The notes beneath the pieces are model-generated. The model had not been told where the DNA came from, made no database searches, and saw only the letters and a program-made list of their open reading frames with translations. From Sanguibacter hominis ATCC BAA-789 (GTDB lineage: Bacteria; Actinomycetota; Actinomycetes; Actinomycetales; Cellulomonadaceae), in NCBI RefSeq assembly GCF_012396185.1, contig NZ_JAAXOW010000003.1, positions 1-64,000 on the forward strand: a DNA stretch of 64,000 nt, in the 5' to 3' direction. Below, piece by piece: positions 24,795-33,708 of this stretch (the stretch's first letter is position 1; every line of letters begins with the position of its first letter). Made by a program: the position numbers and the translations under genes.

Positions 24795-26076
24795 CGGGCC
24801 TGACCTCGAGAGCCTCATGGCGCGCGTGCGCCGTGAGCACGGCCCGACGGCGCGCATCGTCAAGGCCGAGCGCGTCCGCTCGGGCGGCATCGGCGGCTTC
24901 TTCGCGCGCGAGTACTTCGAGGTCACGGTCGACGTGCCGGACCCGAACGGCGTGAACGCTCGCACGACGGCGCGTGCGCCCGAGGTCCCGCGGCCGCGCG
25001 TGCGCGGCCTCGCCGACCTGCTCGACGCGGCCGACGCCGCGGAGCAGGGTGCCCTCGAGCGGTCGACGACCGCCCAGGCGCACGCCCCGGTCGAGGGTCC
25101 TGCGCTCTCCACGACGGGCGACACGTTCGCGTCCGTCCTCGACTCCGTGCGCAACCTCGCGGTCGGCACGGGGGTCGTGAACGAGCCCGAGGGGTTCGTC
25201 GCGGCGCGGCCCCGCAGCGTCAGCCGGGACGACGTCGTGCTGGGCCGCCTGCCGGACGACCAGCCTGTGCGCGCCGCCGGCGACGGGCGTGACGTGCGCA
25301 CCGACGTGCGCCACGAGGCGTCCCGTCTCGACCCGAGCGCGCCGGAGGTCGTCCCGTCCGCGGTCGTGGGCACCGCACGTGCGTCCGTCGTCACGCGCAG
25401 CAGCGGCTCGACCGTGAGCGAGCTGCTCGACGTCGGCGTACCGATCGAGCTGCTGCGCGACGTCGCAGGCCACGTCGACGCGGCCCCGGGCCTGCGGCTG
25501 CCGCTCTCCGAGATCTTCATGCACGTGCCGCGCGCCCCACGGCCCCTGCGCGCGCCCGGCGCGGTCGTCGTCGTCGCGGGTGCGGGCCAGCTCGCGGTCG
25601 ACGCCGCACGCGTCATCGCGCGCCGGCTCGGCATCTCTGACGCCGACGTCGCCCTCGCGGGGGACTTCACCGTCGAGAGCGGCGCGGGCCGCTGGGTCAT
25701 CAGCGCGGCGGCCGCTCGCAAGCTCGCGACGGAGGCAGGCCGCGCTGGGCTGCCGCTCGTCGTCGCGCTCTGCGTGAGCTCCGAGCGCTACGCGCGCGCC
25801 GAGGCCGCCGACTTCCTCGAGGACCTCGACGCCGACCAGCTGTGGGCCGCCGTCGAGGCGGACCGTTCTGCGAAGGACACGACACGCTGGCTGGGCGCCG
25901 TGGGCCGGGACCTGGACTTCGACGCGCTCGCCGTCTCGAAGGTCGCCGAGTCGACGGCGCCCGCGCAGGTGCTCTCCTACGGCGTCCCGGTCGGCTTCCT
26001 CGACGGCCTGCCCGCGTCCGCGCCCGTCTGGGCCGCGACCCTCGCGGAGCACCTCGAGGACGCGGTCTGGGACTGA
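24772..26076 (+). CDS. flhF: FlhF-like protein with degenerate GTPase domain
   Basis: This is related to FlhF, the SRP-family GTPase that sets flagellar position and number. The product is 434 residues. The N-terminal 60 residues match FlhF (VRREHGPTARIVKAERVRSGGIGGFFAREYFEVTV), then a ~190-residue linker. The C-terminal domain (about 255-434) keeps the order of elements but not the motifs. The P-loop position (about 264-275) reads VVVVAGAGQLAVDAA, with no GKT/S. The TKLDE-type specificity motif reads VSKVAES. GTP hydrolysis is therefore unlikely. It follows flhA as flhF normally does. No flhG is present nearby. Confidence 0.8.
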   Translation: MSRQLLLDGPDLESLMARVRREHGPTARIVKAERVRSGGIGGFFAREYFEVTVDVPDPNGVNARTTARAPEVPRPRVRGLADLLDAADAAEQGALERSTTAQAHAPVEGPALSTTGDTFASVLDSVRNLAVGTGVVNEPEGFVAARPRSVSRDDVVLGRLPDDQPVRAAGDGRDVRTDVRHEASRLDPSAPEVVPSAVVGTARASVVTRSSGSTVSELLDVGVPIELLRDVAGHVDAAPGLRLPLSEIFMHVPRAPRPLRAPGAVVVVAGAGQLAVDAARVIARRLGISDADVALAGDFTVESGAGRWVISAAAARKLATEAGRAGLPLVVALCVSSERYARAEAADFLEDLDADQLWAAVEADRSAKDTTRWLGAVGRDLDFDALAVSKVAESTAPAQVLSYGVPVGFLDGLPASAPVWAATLAEHLEDAVWD

Positions 26077-26104
26077 GACGCCGAGCGGACGGTAGGATCC
26101 AAGA

Positions 26105-26362
26105 ATGCTGGTGCTGAGCAGGAAGGTCGGGGAGCGGTTGCTCATCGGCGACGACATCGTCGTCACGATCCTCGACTCCCGGGGCGACGGGGTGCGTATC
26201 GGCATCGATGCGCCCCGCTCCCTCAAGGTGCACCGCGCCGAGGTCATCGAGGCCGTCACGGCGGCCAACAAGGAGGCGCTCGCCGCCCCGGCGGTCAGCG
26301 AGGACCAGGTCCTCGACCTGCTGCCGCCCGCGCCTCGCCCGGCGACGCCGCCGCAGGACTGA
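26105..26362 (+). CDS. csrA: Carbon storage regulator CsrA
   Basis: CsrA is an RNA-binding post-transcriptional regulator; in Gram-positive flagellated bacteria it represses flagellin translation and is held in check by FliW. The 85-residue protein has the complete fold (MLVLSRKVGERLLIGDDIVVTIL, GVRIGIDAPRSLKVHRAEV) plus a ~25-residue Ala/Pro-rich tail. AGGA lies seven bases before the ATG. The same bases form TAGGAT, a possible -10, which would put transcription start at the ATG. FliW is not in the window. Confidence 0.95.
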   Translation: MLVLSRKVGERLLIGDDIVVTILDSRGDGVRIGIDAPRSLKVHRAEVIEAVTAANKEALAAPAVSEDQVLDLLPPAPRPATPPQD

Positions 26363-26421
26363 CCGCTCGCGCGTCGTCGCCCGCGTCGCCCAGATCACCG
26401 CGGTTCCCGCAGGTTCGCGAC

Positions 26422-26448
26422 TCATCTTTCTCACGTGCCGTCCGATAG
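26422..26448 (+). promoter_or_regulatory. Sigma-28-like promoter of cheA operon
   Basis: TCAT at 26422-26425, 15 bases, then TCCGATAG at 26441-26448. It lies in the 132-base csrA-cheA gap, 46 bases before the cheA ATG, and matches the other flagellar sites in spacing and core. It would transcribe cheA-cheW-MCP. Confidence 0.7.
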
Positions 26449-26494
26449 GTCGGCTGTCGGGCACCAAGCCCGCCATGACGTGAGAAGGAGTGCC

Positions 26495-28897
26495 ATGGAC
26501 GGCGTCGACGAGATCGTGCGCGAGTTCCTCATCGAGAGCTACGAGAACCTGGACCAGCTCGACCAGGACCTCATCGCCCTCGAGTCGAACCCCGGCTCAC
26601 GCGAGCTGCTCAGCTCCATCTTCCGCACGATCCACACGATCAAGGGCACGAGCGGGTTCCTCGCGTTCCACAAGCTCGAGTCGGTGACGCACGTCGGTGA
26701 GGGCCTCCTCGTCGAGCTGCGTGACGGCAAGCGCGAGATGGACCAGCCGACGACCGACGTGCTCCTCCTCATGGTGGACACGGTCCGCGCGATCCTCGCG
26801 CAGATCGACGCCGACGGTTCCGAGACGGGCGTCGAGACCGACGCCGTCGTCGCGCGGATCCAGGGCATGCTCGACGCCGGTCCCGGCGCGAAGCCCGCCG
26901 CCGCAGCCCCCGTGGAGGAGCCGGCCGCCGAGGAGCCCGCGCCCGCCGAGGCGTCGGCGCAGGACACGGACGACGACGAGGACGACGAGCCCGAGGCCGT
27001 CGCGGAGCCCTTCGAGGTCCCTGCGCCCGTCGAGGATCCCGCGCCGAAGCCGGCTGTCGGCGCCCGCAAGGTCGTCCCCCGCGGCGCACGCGCCGCGACC
27101 GCGACCGCCACGGAAGCCCCCGTCACGGGAGCGCCCGTGACCCCTGCCGGCAACAAGCAGGTCGGGCGCACGAGCGAGAGCGCACCTCAGCGCGGCTCGA
27201 CCGCCGAGACCTCCATCCGCGTCGACGTCGACCTGCTCGACGAGCTGATGCGTCAGGTCGGCGAGCTCGTCCTCGTGCGCAACCAGATCGCCCAGATCAC
27301 CGGTCTCGACGCGAACCCCGAGCTGACGCGCTCCTCGCAGCGCCTCTCGCTCATCGCGACGGAGCTGCAGGAGGGCGTCATGAAGACGCGCATGCAGCCC
27401 ATCGACCACGTGTGGAACAAGATGCCGCGCGTCGTCCGTGACCTCGCGGCGGCGCTCAAGAAGAGCGTCGACCTCGAGATGATCGGCGGAGAGACCGAGC
27501 TCGACCGCTCGCTCCTCGAGTCCGTCAAGGACCCGCTGACGCACCTCGTGCGCAACGCCGTCGACCACGGCATCGAGGACCCTGCCGGCCGCGCGGCCGC
27601 GGGCAAGCCCGAGAACGGTGTCCTGACGCTGCGTGCGTACCACGCGGGCGGCCAGGTCATCGTCGAGGTGCGTGACGACGGCAAGGGCATCAACCCCGAG
27701 ACCGTCGCCGCCAAGGCGCTCGAGCGTGGCCTCAAGACCGTCGAGCAGCTCGACGCGATGAGCATCAACGAGATCCAGTCGCTCGTCTTCCTCCCCGGGT
27801 TCTCGACGGCGTCGGCCGTCACGAACGTGTCGGGGCGTGGCGTCGGCATGGATGTCGTCCGCTCGAACATCGAGGCGATCGGTGGTCAGGTCGAGGTCGA
27901 GTCCGAGGTCGGGGCGGGCACCGTCTGGCGCCTGCGCATCCCGCTCACGCTCGCCATCATGCCCGCGCTCACCGTCGCGTCGGGCACCGAGATCTATGCG
28001 ATCCCGCAGGTCAACCTGCTCGAGCTCGTCGCGCTCGACACCGAGCGCACCGCCGAGGCGATCGAGCACGTCGGCAACTCGGAGGTCTACCGCCTGCGCG
28101 GGGACCTGCTCCCGCTCGTGCGCCTGACCGACGTGCTGCGCTCCCCGTCGAAGGCGGACGGCTCGATGGTCATCGCCGTCCTGCGCGCCGACAACCAGCG
28201 CTTCGGTCTCGTCGTCGACCGCGTCATGAACAACGAGGAGATCGTCGTCAAGCCGCTCGCCTCGCAGCTCAAGACCGTCGGCACGTACGCCGGGGCGACC
28301 CTGATGGGTGACGGCCGCGTGGCCCTCATCCTCGACGTCCAGGCGATCGCGCGCCGCAGCCTCGCAGGTGACTCCGCCGAGATCGCGGTCGCGCGCGACC
28401 GTGTCGAGGCGGTGTCCGCCGGCGCCGACGGCCAGGACCTCCTCATCGTGGCGATCGACGACGCCCGCCGGGCAGCGGTCCCGCTCTCCGCGGTCACGCG
28501 GCTCGAGCAGATCGACGCGCAGCGCATCGAGCAGCTCGGCAACCGCGAGGTGCTGCAGTACCGCGGCGAGATCCTCCCGGTCGTCCGGCTCGACTCGATC
28601 CTGGGCGGCTCGGGCATCTCGCGCGAGGGGCTCCTCGACGTGGTGGTGTTCAGCCGCGGCCAGCGCTCTGTCGCCCTCGTGGTCGGAGAGATCCTCGAGA
28701 TCGTCAACGACCGTGGTGCGGAGCGCCGTCCTGCGGACTCGTACGGGCTCGAGCAGCTCGTCGTGCTCGCGGGCAAGGTCACCGAGCTGGTCGACCTGCC
28801 GCTCGTCCTGCAGACGGGCGACCCCGAGTACTTCAACGACGTCGTCGTCGAGCCTGACGGCGCGTCCCTCCTCGAGGCACGGACGGTGAACGCCTGA
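26495..28897 (+). CDS. cheA: Chemotaxis histidine kinase CheA with tandem CheW domains
   Basis: CheA is the central chemotaxis kinase. The ATG at 26495 (after GAGAAGGAG) gives 800 residues. The Hpt domain carries phospho-acceptor His47 (IHTIKGTSGFL). A long acidic/Pro linker follows, then a dimerisation domain (SIRVDVDLLDELMRQVGELVLVRNQIAQ). The ATPase domain has an N box (HLVRNAVDHGIEDPAG) and GRGVGMDVVRSNIEAIGG. The C-terminus has two consecutive CheW-like domains: about 485-620 (IYAIPQVNLLELV, GATLMGDGRVALILDV) and about 645-790 (AVPLSAVTRLEQI, VVLAGKVTELVDL). The usual enzyme has one. It overlaps cheW by one base. Confidence 0.95.
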   Translation: MDGVDEIVREFLIESYENLDQLDQDLIALESNPGSRELLSSIFRTIHTIKGTSGFLAFHKLESVTHVGEGLLVELRDGKREMDQPTTDVLLLMVDTVRAILAQIDADGSETGVETDAVVARIQGMLDAGPGAKPAAAAPVEEPAAEEPAPAEASAQDTDDDEDDEPEAVAEPFEVPAPVEDPAPKPAVGARKVVPRGARAATATATEAPVTGAPVTPAGNKQVGRTSESAPQRGSTAETSIRVDVDLLDELMRQVGELVLVRNQIAQITGLDANPELTRSSQRLSLIATELQEGVMKTRMQPIDHVWNKMPRVVRDLAAALKKSVDLEMIGGETELDRSLLESVKDPLTHLVRNAVDHGIEDPAGRAAAGKPENGVLTLRAYHAGGQVIVEVRDDGKGINPETVAAKALERGLKTVEQLDAMSINEIQSLVFLPGFSTASAVTNVSGRGVGMDVVRSNIEAIGGQVEVESEVGAGTVWRLRIPLTLAIMPALTVASGTEIYAIPQVNLLELVALDTERTAEAIEHVGNSEVYRLRGDLLPLVRLTDVLRSPSKADGSMVIAVLRADNQRFGLVVDRVMNNEEIVVKPLASQLKTVGTYAGATLMGDGRVALILDVQAIARRSLAGDSAEIAVARDRVEAVSAGADGQDLLIVAIDDARRAAVPLSAVTRLEQIDAQRIEQLGNREVLQYRGEILPVVRLDSILGGSGISREGLLDVVVFSRGQRSVALVVGEILEIVNDRGAERRPADSYGLEQLVVLAGKVTELVDLPLVLQTGDPEYFNDVVVEPDGASLLEARTVNA

Positions 28898-29331
28898 TGG
28901 CTACCCAGCACGTCACTTTCATGATCGACGGCGCCACGTACGGCGTTCCCGTCATGCACGTCCAGGAGACCCTGGGCCACCAGGCGCACACGCACGTGCC
29001 GCTCGCCCCGAAGGGCGTCGCAGGTCTCGTGAACCTGCGCGGGCAGGTGGTACTCACGGTCGACCTGCGCCCGCTCCTCCGGCTCGACCCCCTGCCTGAG
29101 GGCAGCGAGCCGATGATGGTCGTCGTCGAGGTGGACGGGGAGGCCGTGGCGCTCCTCGTCGACACCGTCGGGGAGGTGCTCGAGGTGGACGACGCCCAGT
29201 TCGAGCCGGTGCCCGACACGCTCGACCCCGCCGTCCGCGACCTCGTGGTCGGCGTCTACAAGCTCGAGCGCACCCTGCTGCTCGCCCTGGACATCAGGGC
29301 TGCGGCGACGCTCAAGGAACAGAAGTCCTGA
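28897..29331 (+). CDS. cheW: Chemotaxis coupling protein CheW
   Basis: CheW links chemoreceptors to CheA. The 144-residue product is one CheW domain: VTFMIDGATYGVPVMHVQETLG at the start, VPLAPKGVAGLVNLRGQVVLTVDLRPLL in the middle, and VGVYKLERTLLLALDIRA near the end. It is translationally coupled to cheA and followed by an MCP gene 14 bases on. Confidence 0.95.
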   Translation: MATQHVTFMIDGATYGVPVMHVQETLGHQAHTHVPLAPKGVAGLVNLRGQVVLTVDLRPLLRLDPLPEGSEPMMVVVEVDGEAVALLVDTVGEVLEVDDAQFEPVPDTLDPAVRDLVVGVYKLERTLLLALDIRAAATLKEQKS

Positions 29332-29345
29332 GGAGAAGAGTCACC

Positions 29346-30590
29346 ATGAGCACTGGCTCGCACATCACCGCCACCAGGCCGACGGTCGCCCGTACGTCGT
29401 CCCCCGCCGCCCACGGCAACGCGGAGCGCAGCGACGTCGCCGCTGCTCCCGTCAAGCTGAGCAGCATCCGCAAGCAGTTCGTCGCCATGCTGGTGGGGTC
29501 GATGACCCTCGCCGTCGTCGTGACGGGCGTGAGCGTCTACTACCTGCTCCAGGCCGACAGCCAGACGGGCATCATCGTCGTGGTCGCGGTCGCCGTCGTC
29601 TGCGGGCTCGCCCAGTGGGTCCAGGCGACGCGCACGGCGGGCGGGCTGCGCCGGTCGGTCGCAGGCCTGCGCGGGGCGCTCGGCGCCGTCGCGCAGGGCG
29701 ACTTCACGGTCCCCGCTCCCGTCTACCGGCTCGACGAGCTGGGTCAGGCCGCCCAGGACCTCAACGCCGCCCGTGAGTCGCTCGCGCGGCTCATCGCGAA
29801 CGTCGAGGCGCAGACGGAGACGCTCGGCGGCTCCGTGTCGTCCCTGACGGGGAGCGCCACCGCGGTCACGTCGGGCGTCCAGGAGACGTCGGCACAGGCA
29901 GGCGTCGTCGCCGCTGCGGCCGAGCAGGTCTCGCGCAACGTCGAGGCTGCTGCGGCCGGTGCTGAGGAGATGGGTGCGTCGATCCGTGAGATCGCGCAGA
30001 ACGCCTCCGAGGCCGCCCGGGTTGCGCAGCAGGCGACGACCGTCGCGGCCACGACGACCGAGACCGTGTCCCGCCTAGGCGAGTCGAGCCAGGAGATCGG
30101 TGCGGTCGTCCGCGCGATCACGGGTGTCGCCGAGCAGACGAACCTCCTCGCGCTCAACGCGACGATCGAGGCCGCCCGCGCCGGCGAGGCAGGCAAGGGC
30201 TTCGCCGTCGTCGCCTCCGAGGTCAAGGACCTCGCCCAGGAGACGGCGCGTGCGACCGAGGACATCGCCCGCAAGGTCGAGGCGATCCAGAACGACACGG
30301 CCCAGGCTGTCGCGGCCATCGAGGAGATCTCCGGGATCATCGCGTCGATCAACGACTACCAGCTCACGATCGCGTCCGCGGTCGAGGAGCAGACGGCGAC
30401 GACGAACGAGATGTCGCGCTCCGTCGCCGAGGCGGCGACCGGCTCGACCGAGATCGCGACGAACATCATCGGCGTCGCGACGACGGCGAGCGCTGCGGAC
30501 GCGGCCGCTCAGGAGACCGGGGCGATCGTCGCGTCGCTCGGGGACCTCACGAACGCGCTGCGTCGCGAGGTCGAGCACTTCAAGCGCTGA
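29346..30590 (+). CDS. Chemoreceptor lacking an external sensor domain
   Basis: This methyl-accepting chemotaxis protein has 414 residues. Two hydrophobic segments (about 43-65 and 76-95) are separated by only ~10 residues (LLQADSQTG), so there is no extracytoplasmic ligand domain. A short HAMP-like region (LRGALGAVAQGDFTV) leads to a full signalling domain with the same hairpin as the convergent MCP at 12653-14299 ([19 protein letters not shown]). It is cotranscribed with cheA-cheW and may sense membrane or energy state, or an internal or partner-delivered signal; that is inference. A hairpin follows the stop. Confidence 0.9.
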   Translation: MSTGSHITATRPTVARTSSPAAHGNAERSDVAAAPVKLSSIRKQFVAMLVGSMTLAVVVTGVSVYYLLQADSQTGIIVVVAVAVVCGLAQWVQATRTAGGLRRSVAGLRGALGAVAQGDFTVPAPVYRLDELGQAAQDLNAARESLARLIANVEAQTETLGGSVSSLTGSATAVTSGVQETSAQAGVVAAAAEQVSRNVEAAAAGAEEMGASIREIAQNASEAARVAQQATTVAATTTETVSRLGESSQEIGAVVRAITGVAEQTNLLALNATIEAARAGEAGKGFAVVASEVKDLAQETARATEDIARKVEAIQNDTAQAVAAIEEISGIIASINDYQLTIASAVEEQTATTNEMSRSVAEAATGSTEIATNIIGVATTASAADAAAQETGAIVASLGDLTNALRREVEHFKR

Positions 30591-30603
30591 CACGAGCTGC
30601 GCC

Positions 30604-30643
30604 AGAGGCGCGGGCCGTCCCGGAGGGGTCGGCCCGCGCCTCT
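30604..30643 (+). terminator. Terminator after cheA-cheW-MCP
   Basis: A perfect 13-bp stem (30604-30616 with 30631-30643) encloses a 14-base loop, 13 bases after the MCP stop and about 100 bases before the chvE promoter. Confidence 0.8.
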
Positions 30644-30742
30644 GTCGTCTGCCCCCGCGCCCGCGCCAGGACGCCCGCCCGGCGGACGCGCACGAGCGTG
30701 CCAGGCACCTCCCTCTCGCGGTGCGGGTCACGCGGGAACGGC

Positions 30743-30769
30743 TCATTTTCGGGGATCCCACGCCGATGA
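30743..30769 (+). promoter_or_regulatory. Sigma-28-like promoter of chvE-MCP
   Basis: TCAT at 30743-30746, 15 bases, then GCCGATGA at 30762-30769. It lies 77 bases before the binding-protein ATG and just after the preceding terminator. This places a sugar-binding lipoprotein and its MCP in the flagellar regulon. Confidence 0.7.
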
Positions 30770-30846
30770 GAATGGTGGGACGTCTGTCCCACGCTTTCGA
30801 GGAAGACCCGTGGCCTCGACCGGGTCTCGACGAGGAGAACAGCGCG

Positions 30847-31935
30847 ATGCGATCTGCACGGACAGCTGCAGCGGCCTTCATGATCGCTGCGGTAGCGATG
30901 ACTGCGGCCGGTTGTGCGGCCGGCCAGGGGGACGACTCGTCCCTCGTCGGCGTGGCGATGCCGACGACCACCCTCTTGCGGTGGGTCGACGACGGTGAGG
31001 ACGTCCAGGAGCAGCTCGAGAACCTCGGCTACGAGGTCGACCTGCGGTATGCCGAGAACGAGGTCGCCACCCAGGTCCAGCAGGTCGGCGACATGATCGA
31101 CGCCGGCGTCGACCTCCTGATCATCGGCGCGATCGACGGTACGGCGCTCAAGGACCAGCTCGCGCGGGCCGCGAGCGCGGACATCCCCGTCGTCTCCTAC
31201 GACCGTCTGATCCGTGACACCCCCGACATCGCGTACTACGCGACGTTCGACAACCTCTCGGTCGGAGTCATGCAGGGGCACAGCCTCGCCCGCGGTCTCG
31301 GGCTCGAGGATGCGGACGGCAACAAGATCGAGGGCGCGGGCCCCTTCTCGGTCGAGCTGTTCGCAGGCTCGCCCGACGACAACAACGCCACCGTGTTCTA
31401 CGAGGGGGCGATGAGCGTGCTCGACCCCTACATCGCTGCGGGTGACCTCGTCGTCACCTCCGGTGAGAAGGACTTCGCGACGATCGCGACCGAGGGGTGG
31501 GACTCCGCGAAGAGCAACGAGCGGATGACGAAGCTGCTCTCGACGCACTACTCGGGCGGCGAGCGGCCCGACGGCGTACTCGCACCGAACGACGGCGTCG
31601 CGATCTCGGTGCTCGAGGCGATCAAGTCCCACGGCGCGCCAGCAGGCGTCGTCGTGACCGGCCAGGACGCGGAGCTCGCCTCGGTCAAGTCCATCGTCGC
31701 CGGTGAGCAGACCAGCACCATCTACAAGAACACCCAGCTCCTCGCCGAGGTCGCCGTGTCGATGGGGCACGCGCTCCTCACGGGCCGTGAGCCGGAGACG
31801 AACGACATGACGAGCTACGACAACGGGGTGAAGGTCGTCCCGACGATGCTGCTCACCCCCCAGCTGGTCACCCAGGACAACCTTGAGCGCGTGCTCGTCG
31901 AGTCGGGCGCGTTCACCGCGGAGGAGATCCGATGA
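30847..31935 (+). CDS. chvE: ChvE/XylF-like sugar-binding lipoprotein
   Basis: This is a periplasmic-type solute-binding protein of the ChvE/XylF sugar family. The ATG at 30847 gives 362 residues. A lipoprotein signal ends in the lipobox TAAGC with Cys23. The mature part shows the family order: [52 protein letters not shown], then [12 protein letters not shown] and [16 protein letters not shown]. No ABC permease or ATPase is adjacent. It overlaps an MCP gene by 4 bases, so the likely role is delivering sugar signals to that receptor. In Agrobacterium, ChvE works with both a transporter and a sensor. Confidence 0.88.
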   Translation: MRSARTAAAAFMIAAVAMTAAGCAAGQGDDSSLVGVAMPTTTLLRWVDDGEDVQEQLENLGYEVDLRYAENEVATQVQQVGDMIDAGVDLLIIGAIDGTALKDQLARAASADIPVVSYDRLIRDTPDIAYYATFDNLSVGVMQGHSLARGLGLEDADGNKIEGAGPFSVELFAGSPDDNNATVFYEGAMSVLDPYIAAGDLVVTSGEKDFATIATEGWDSAKSNERMTKLLSTHYSGGERPDGVLAPNDGVAISVLEAIKSHGAPAGVVVTGQDAELASVKSIVAGEQTSTIYKNTQLLAEVAVSMGHALLTGREPETNDMTSYDNGVKVVPTMLLTPQLVTQDNLERVLVESGAFTAEEIR

Positions 31936-33581
31936 GCACCGTCAGCGAACCCACCATGGCGCCCGACGGCGTCGAGCCTGGAGGCCGTCGCGTGCGGCTG
32001 GCCTGGTTCTGGGACCGTCCGGTCGGCGTGAAGTTCGGCGTCGTCATGGGTGTCCTCGCGGTCGTGTTCGGCATCGTCGGCGGGCTGGGTGCCTTTGCGC
32101 TCCAGCGCGCGGGCAGCGACATGGAGGAGATCAACCTGCTGTCGGGCGAGCTGCAGAAGGGCTTCGGCGACCTGCGCACCGCGCAGGACCGCAGCCACCT
32201 GCACATCCGTCGCGCCGCGCTCGCGCAGTCGTCGGAGGAGCGTCAGCAGATCTTGACGTCGACGGACTGGAACGACCGTGAGGTCGCCCGCCTCATCGGC
32301 GTGCTGGACGGGTACGAGCAGTCGCAGACGCAGCAGTGGGAGGACTTCAAGACCCGCTGGGCGGATTGGACGTCCTATCGCGACGCGACGGTGCGCCCGC
32401 TCGTGGAGAAGGGCGACGCGCAGGCCGCTGCGACGGCGCTGACCGCGGACGCGGCCGGCGACCCGGACCGTGCGGGCCGTGCGCTCGAGCTCGCTCAGGG
32501 CTCGGTGGAGTTCCGCGTCGGCGAGGTCATGCAGGCGGCGAGCAACCGGATCAGCCTGACGATCGTCGCGCTGCTGACGGGCTTCGTCGTCGGTGCGATC
32601 GTGTCAGGTGCGCTCGCGGTCGTGGTGACGCGCCGGATCACGCGGGACATCCGCGAGATCGACGCCTCGGTCGAGGCGCTCGCGCAGGGCGACCTGACGC
32701 GCACGGTGTCGGTCAGCTCGAACGACGAGCTGGGTCGCATGGCCCGGTCGTATGACGTCGCGCAGCGGCACCTTCGTGAGGTCGTGACGTCGGTGATCGT
32801 CGAGTCCGACGGCGTGACGGACGCGGTCTCGCACCTCACAGCAGCGTCGACGCAGGTCGCCGCGGGCGCGGAGGAGACGTCTGCGCAGGCGGGCGTCGTC
32901 GCTGCGGCCGCGGAGCAGGTGTCGCGCAACGTCCAGGCGACGGCGGCCGGCTCCGAGGAGATGGGCTCGTCGATCCGGGAGATCTCGCAGAACACGAGCC
33001 AGGCCGCCCAGTTCGCGACGACCGCGGTCGCCATGTCGAACGAGGCGTCGCGCACGGTCGGCGAGCTGGGTGAGTCGAGCCAGGAGATCGGTTCGGTCGT
33101 CAAGCTCATCACGTCGATCGCGGAGCAGACGAACCTGCTCGCGCTCAACGCGACGATCGAGGCGGCTCGCGCCGGCGACGCAGGCAAGGGCTTCGCCGTC
33201 GTCGCGAGCGAGGTCAAGGACCTCGCGGGCGAGTCGGCACGTGCTGCCGAGGACGTCGCACGTCGCATCGCCCAGGTGCAGACGCAGACGCAGTCGGCGG
33301 TCGCCGCGATCAGCGAGATCGTCACGATCATCGACTCGATCAGCGACTACCAGATGACGATCGCGTCGGCGGTCGAGGAGCAGACGGCGACGACGAACGA
33401 GATGGCGCGCGCGGTCACCGAGGCCGCTGCGGGCTCGGGCGAGATCGCCGCGAACATCACGGGCGTCGCGACGGCGGCCGAGCAGTCGGCTGCCGCGGTC
33501 TCGGACATGTCGACGACCGTGTCGGACCTCGCGACGATCTCGCAGCGTCTGCGCAGCCACGCGCACACCTTCTCGGTGTGA
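31932..33581 (+). CDS. Methyl-accepting chemotaxis protein paired with ChvE
   Basis: This 549-residue chemoreceptor has membrane helix 1 at about 32-57 ([21 protein letters not shown]), an external helical domain of about 145 residues, helix 2 at about 203-231, HAMP ([17 protein letters not shown]), and a signalling domain with [40 protein letters not shown]. The last segment differs slightly from that shared by the other two receptors in the window. It is coupled by ATGA to the sugar-binding lipoprotein, which makes that protein its likely ligand carrier. Confidence 0.92.
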   Translation: MSTVSEPTMAPDGVEPGGRRVRLAWFWDRPVGVKFGVVMGVLAVVFGIVGGLGAFALQRAGSDMEEINLLSGELQKGFGDLRTAQDRSHLHIRRAALAQSSEERQQILTSTDWNDREVARLIGVLDGYEQSQTQQWEDFKTRWADWTSYRDATVRPLVEKGDAQAAATALTADAAGDPDRAGRALELAQGSVEFRVGEVMQAASNRISLTIVALLTGFVVGAIVSGALAVVVTRRITRDIREIDASVEALAQGDLTRTVSVSSNDELGRMARSYDVAQRHLREVVTSVIVESDGVTDAVSHLTAASTQVAAGAEETSAQAGVVAAAAEQVSRNVQATAAGSEEMGSSIREISQNTSQAAQFATTAVAMSNEASRTVGELGESSQEIGSVVKLITSIAEQTNLLALNATIEAARAGDAGKGFAVVASEVKDLAGESARAAEDVARRIAQVQTQTQSAVAAISEIVTIIDSISDYQMTIASAVEEQTATTNEMARAVTEAAAGSGEIAANITGVATAAEQSAAAVSDMSTTVSDLATISQRLRSHAHTFSV

Positions 33582-33584
33582 CCC

Positions 33585-33611
33585 TCAGCGTGGCCGTCGT
33601 GCGGCCGATAG
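33585..33611 (+). promoter_or_regulatory. Sigma-28-like promoter of cheB operon
   Basis: TCAG at 33585-33588, 15 bases, then GCCGATAG at 33604-33611. It begins four bases after the MCP stop and 97 bases before the cheB ATG. It would drive cheB-cheR-cheY-cheX-cheY-cheX. Confidence 0.7.
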
Positions 33612-33708
33612 GGGTCATGACGATGCGTCGTCTCTCGCGCACGCAGGGCGGGCCAGCACGGCCCGCCCCAGGACTCCCGGGCGACCGGAACGACAGGAGG
33701 AACGTCTG

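Noticed and set aside
22458-25721. Very long minus-strand open frame (over 1000 codons) opposite flhA/flhF
   Set aside because: It is the antisense shadow of high-GC genes; the encoded sequence is Arg/Ala/Asp-rich low-complexity with no family motif, while flhA and flhF on the plus strand are clearly real.
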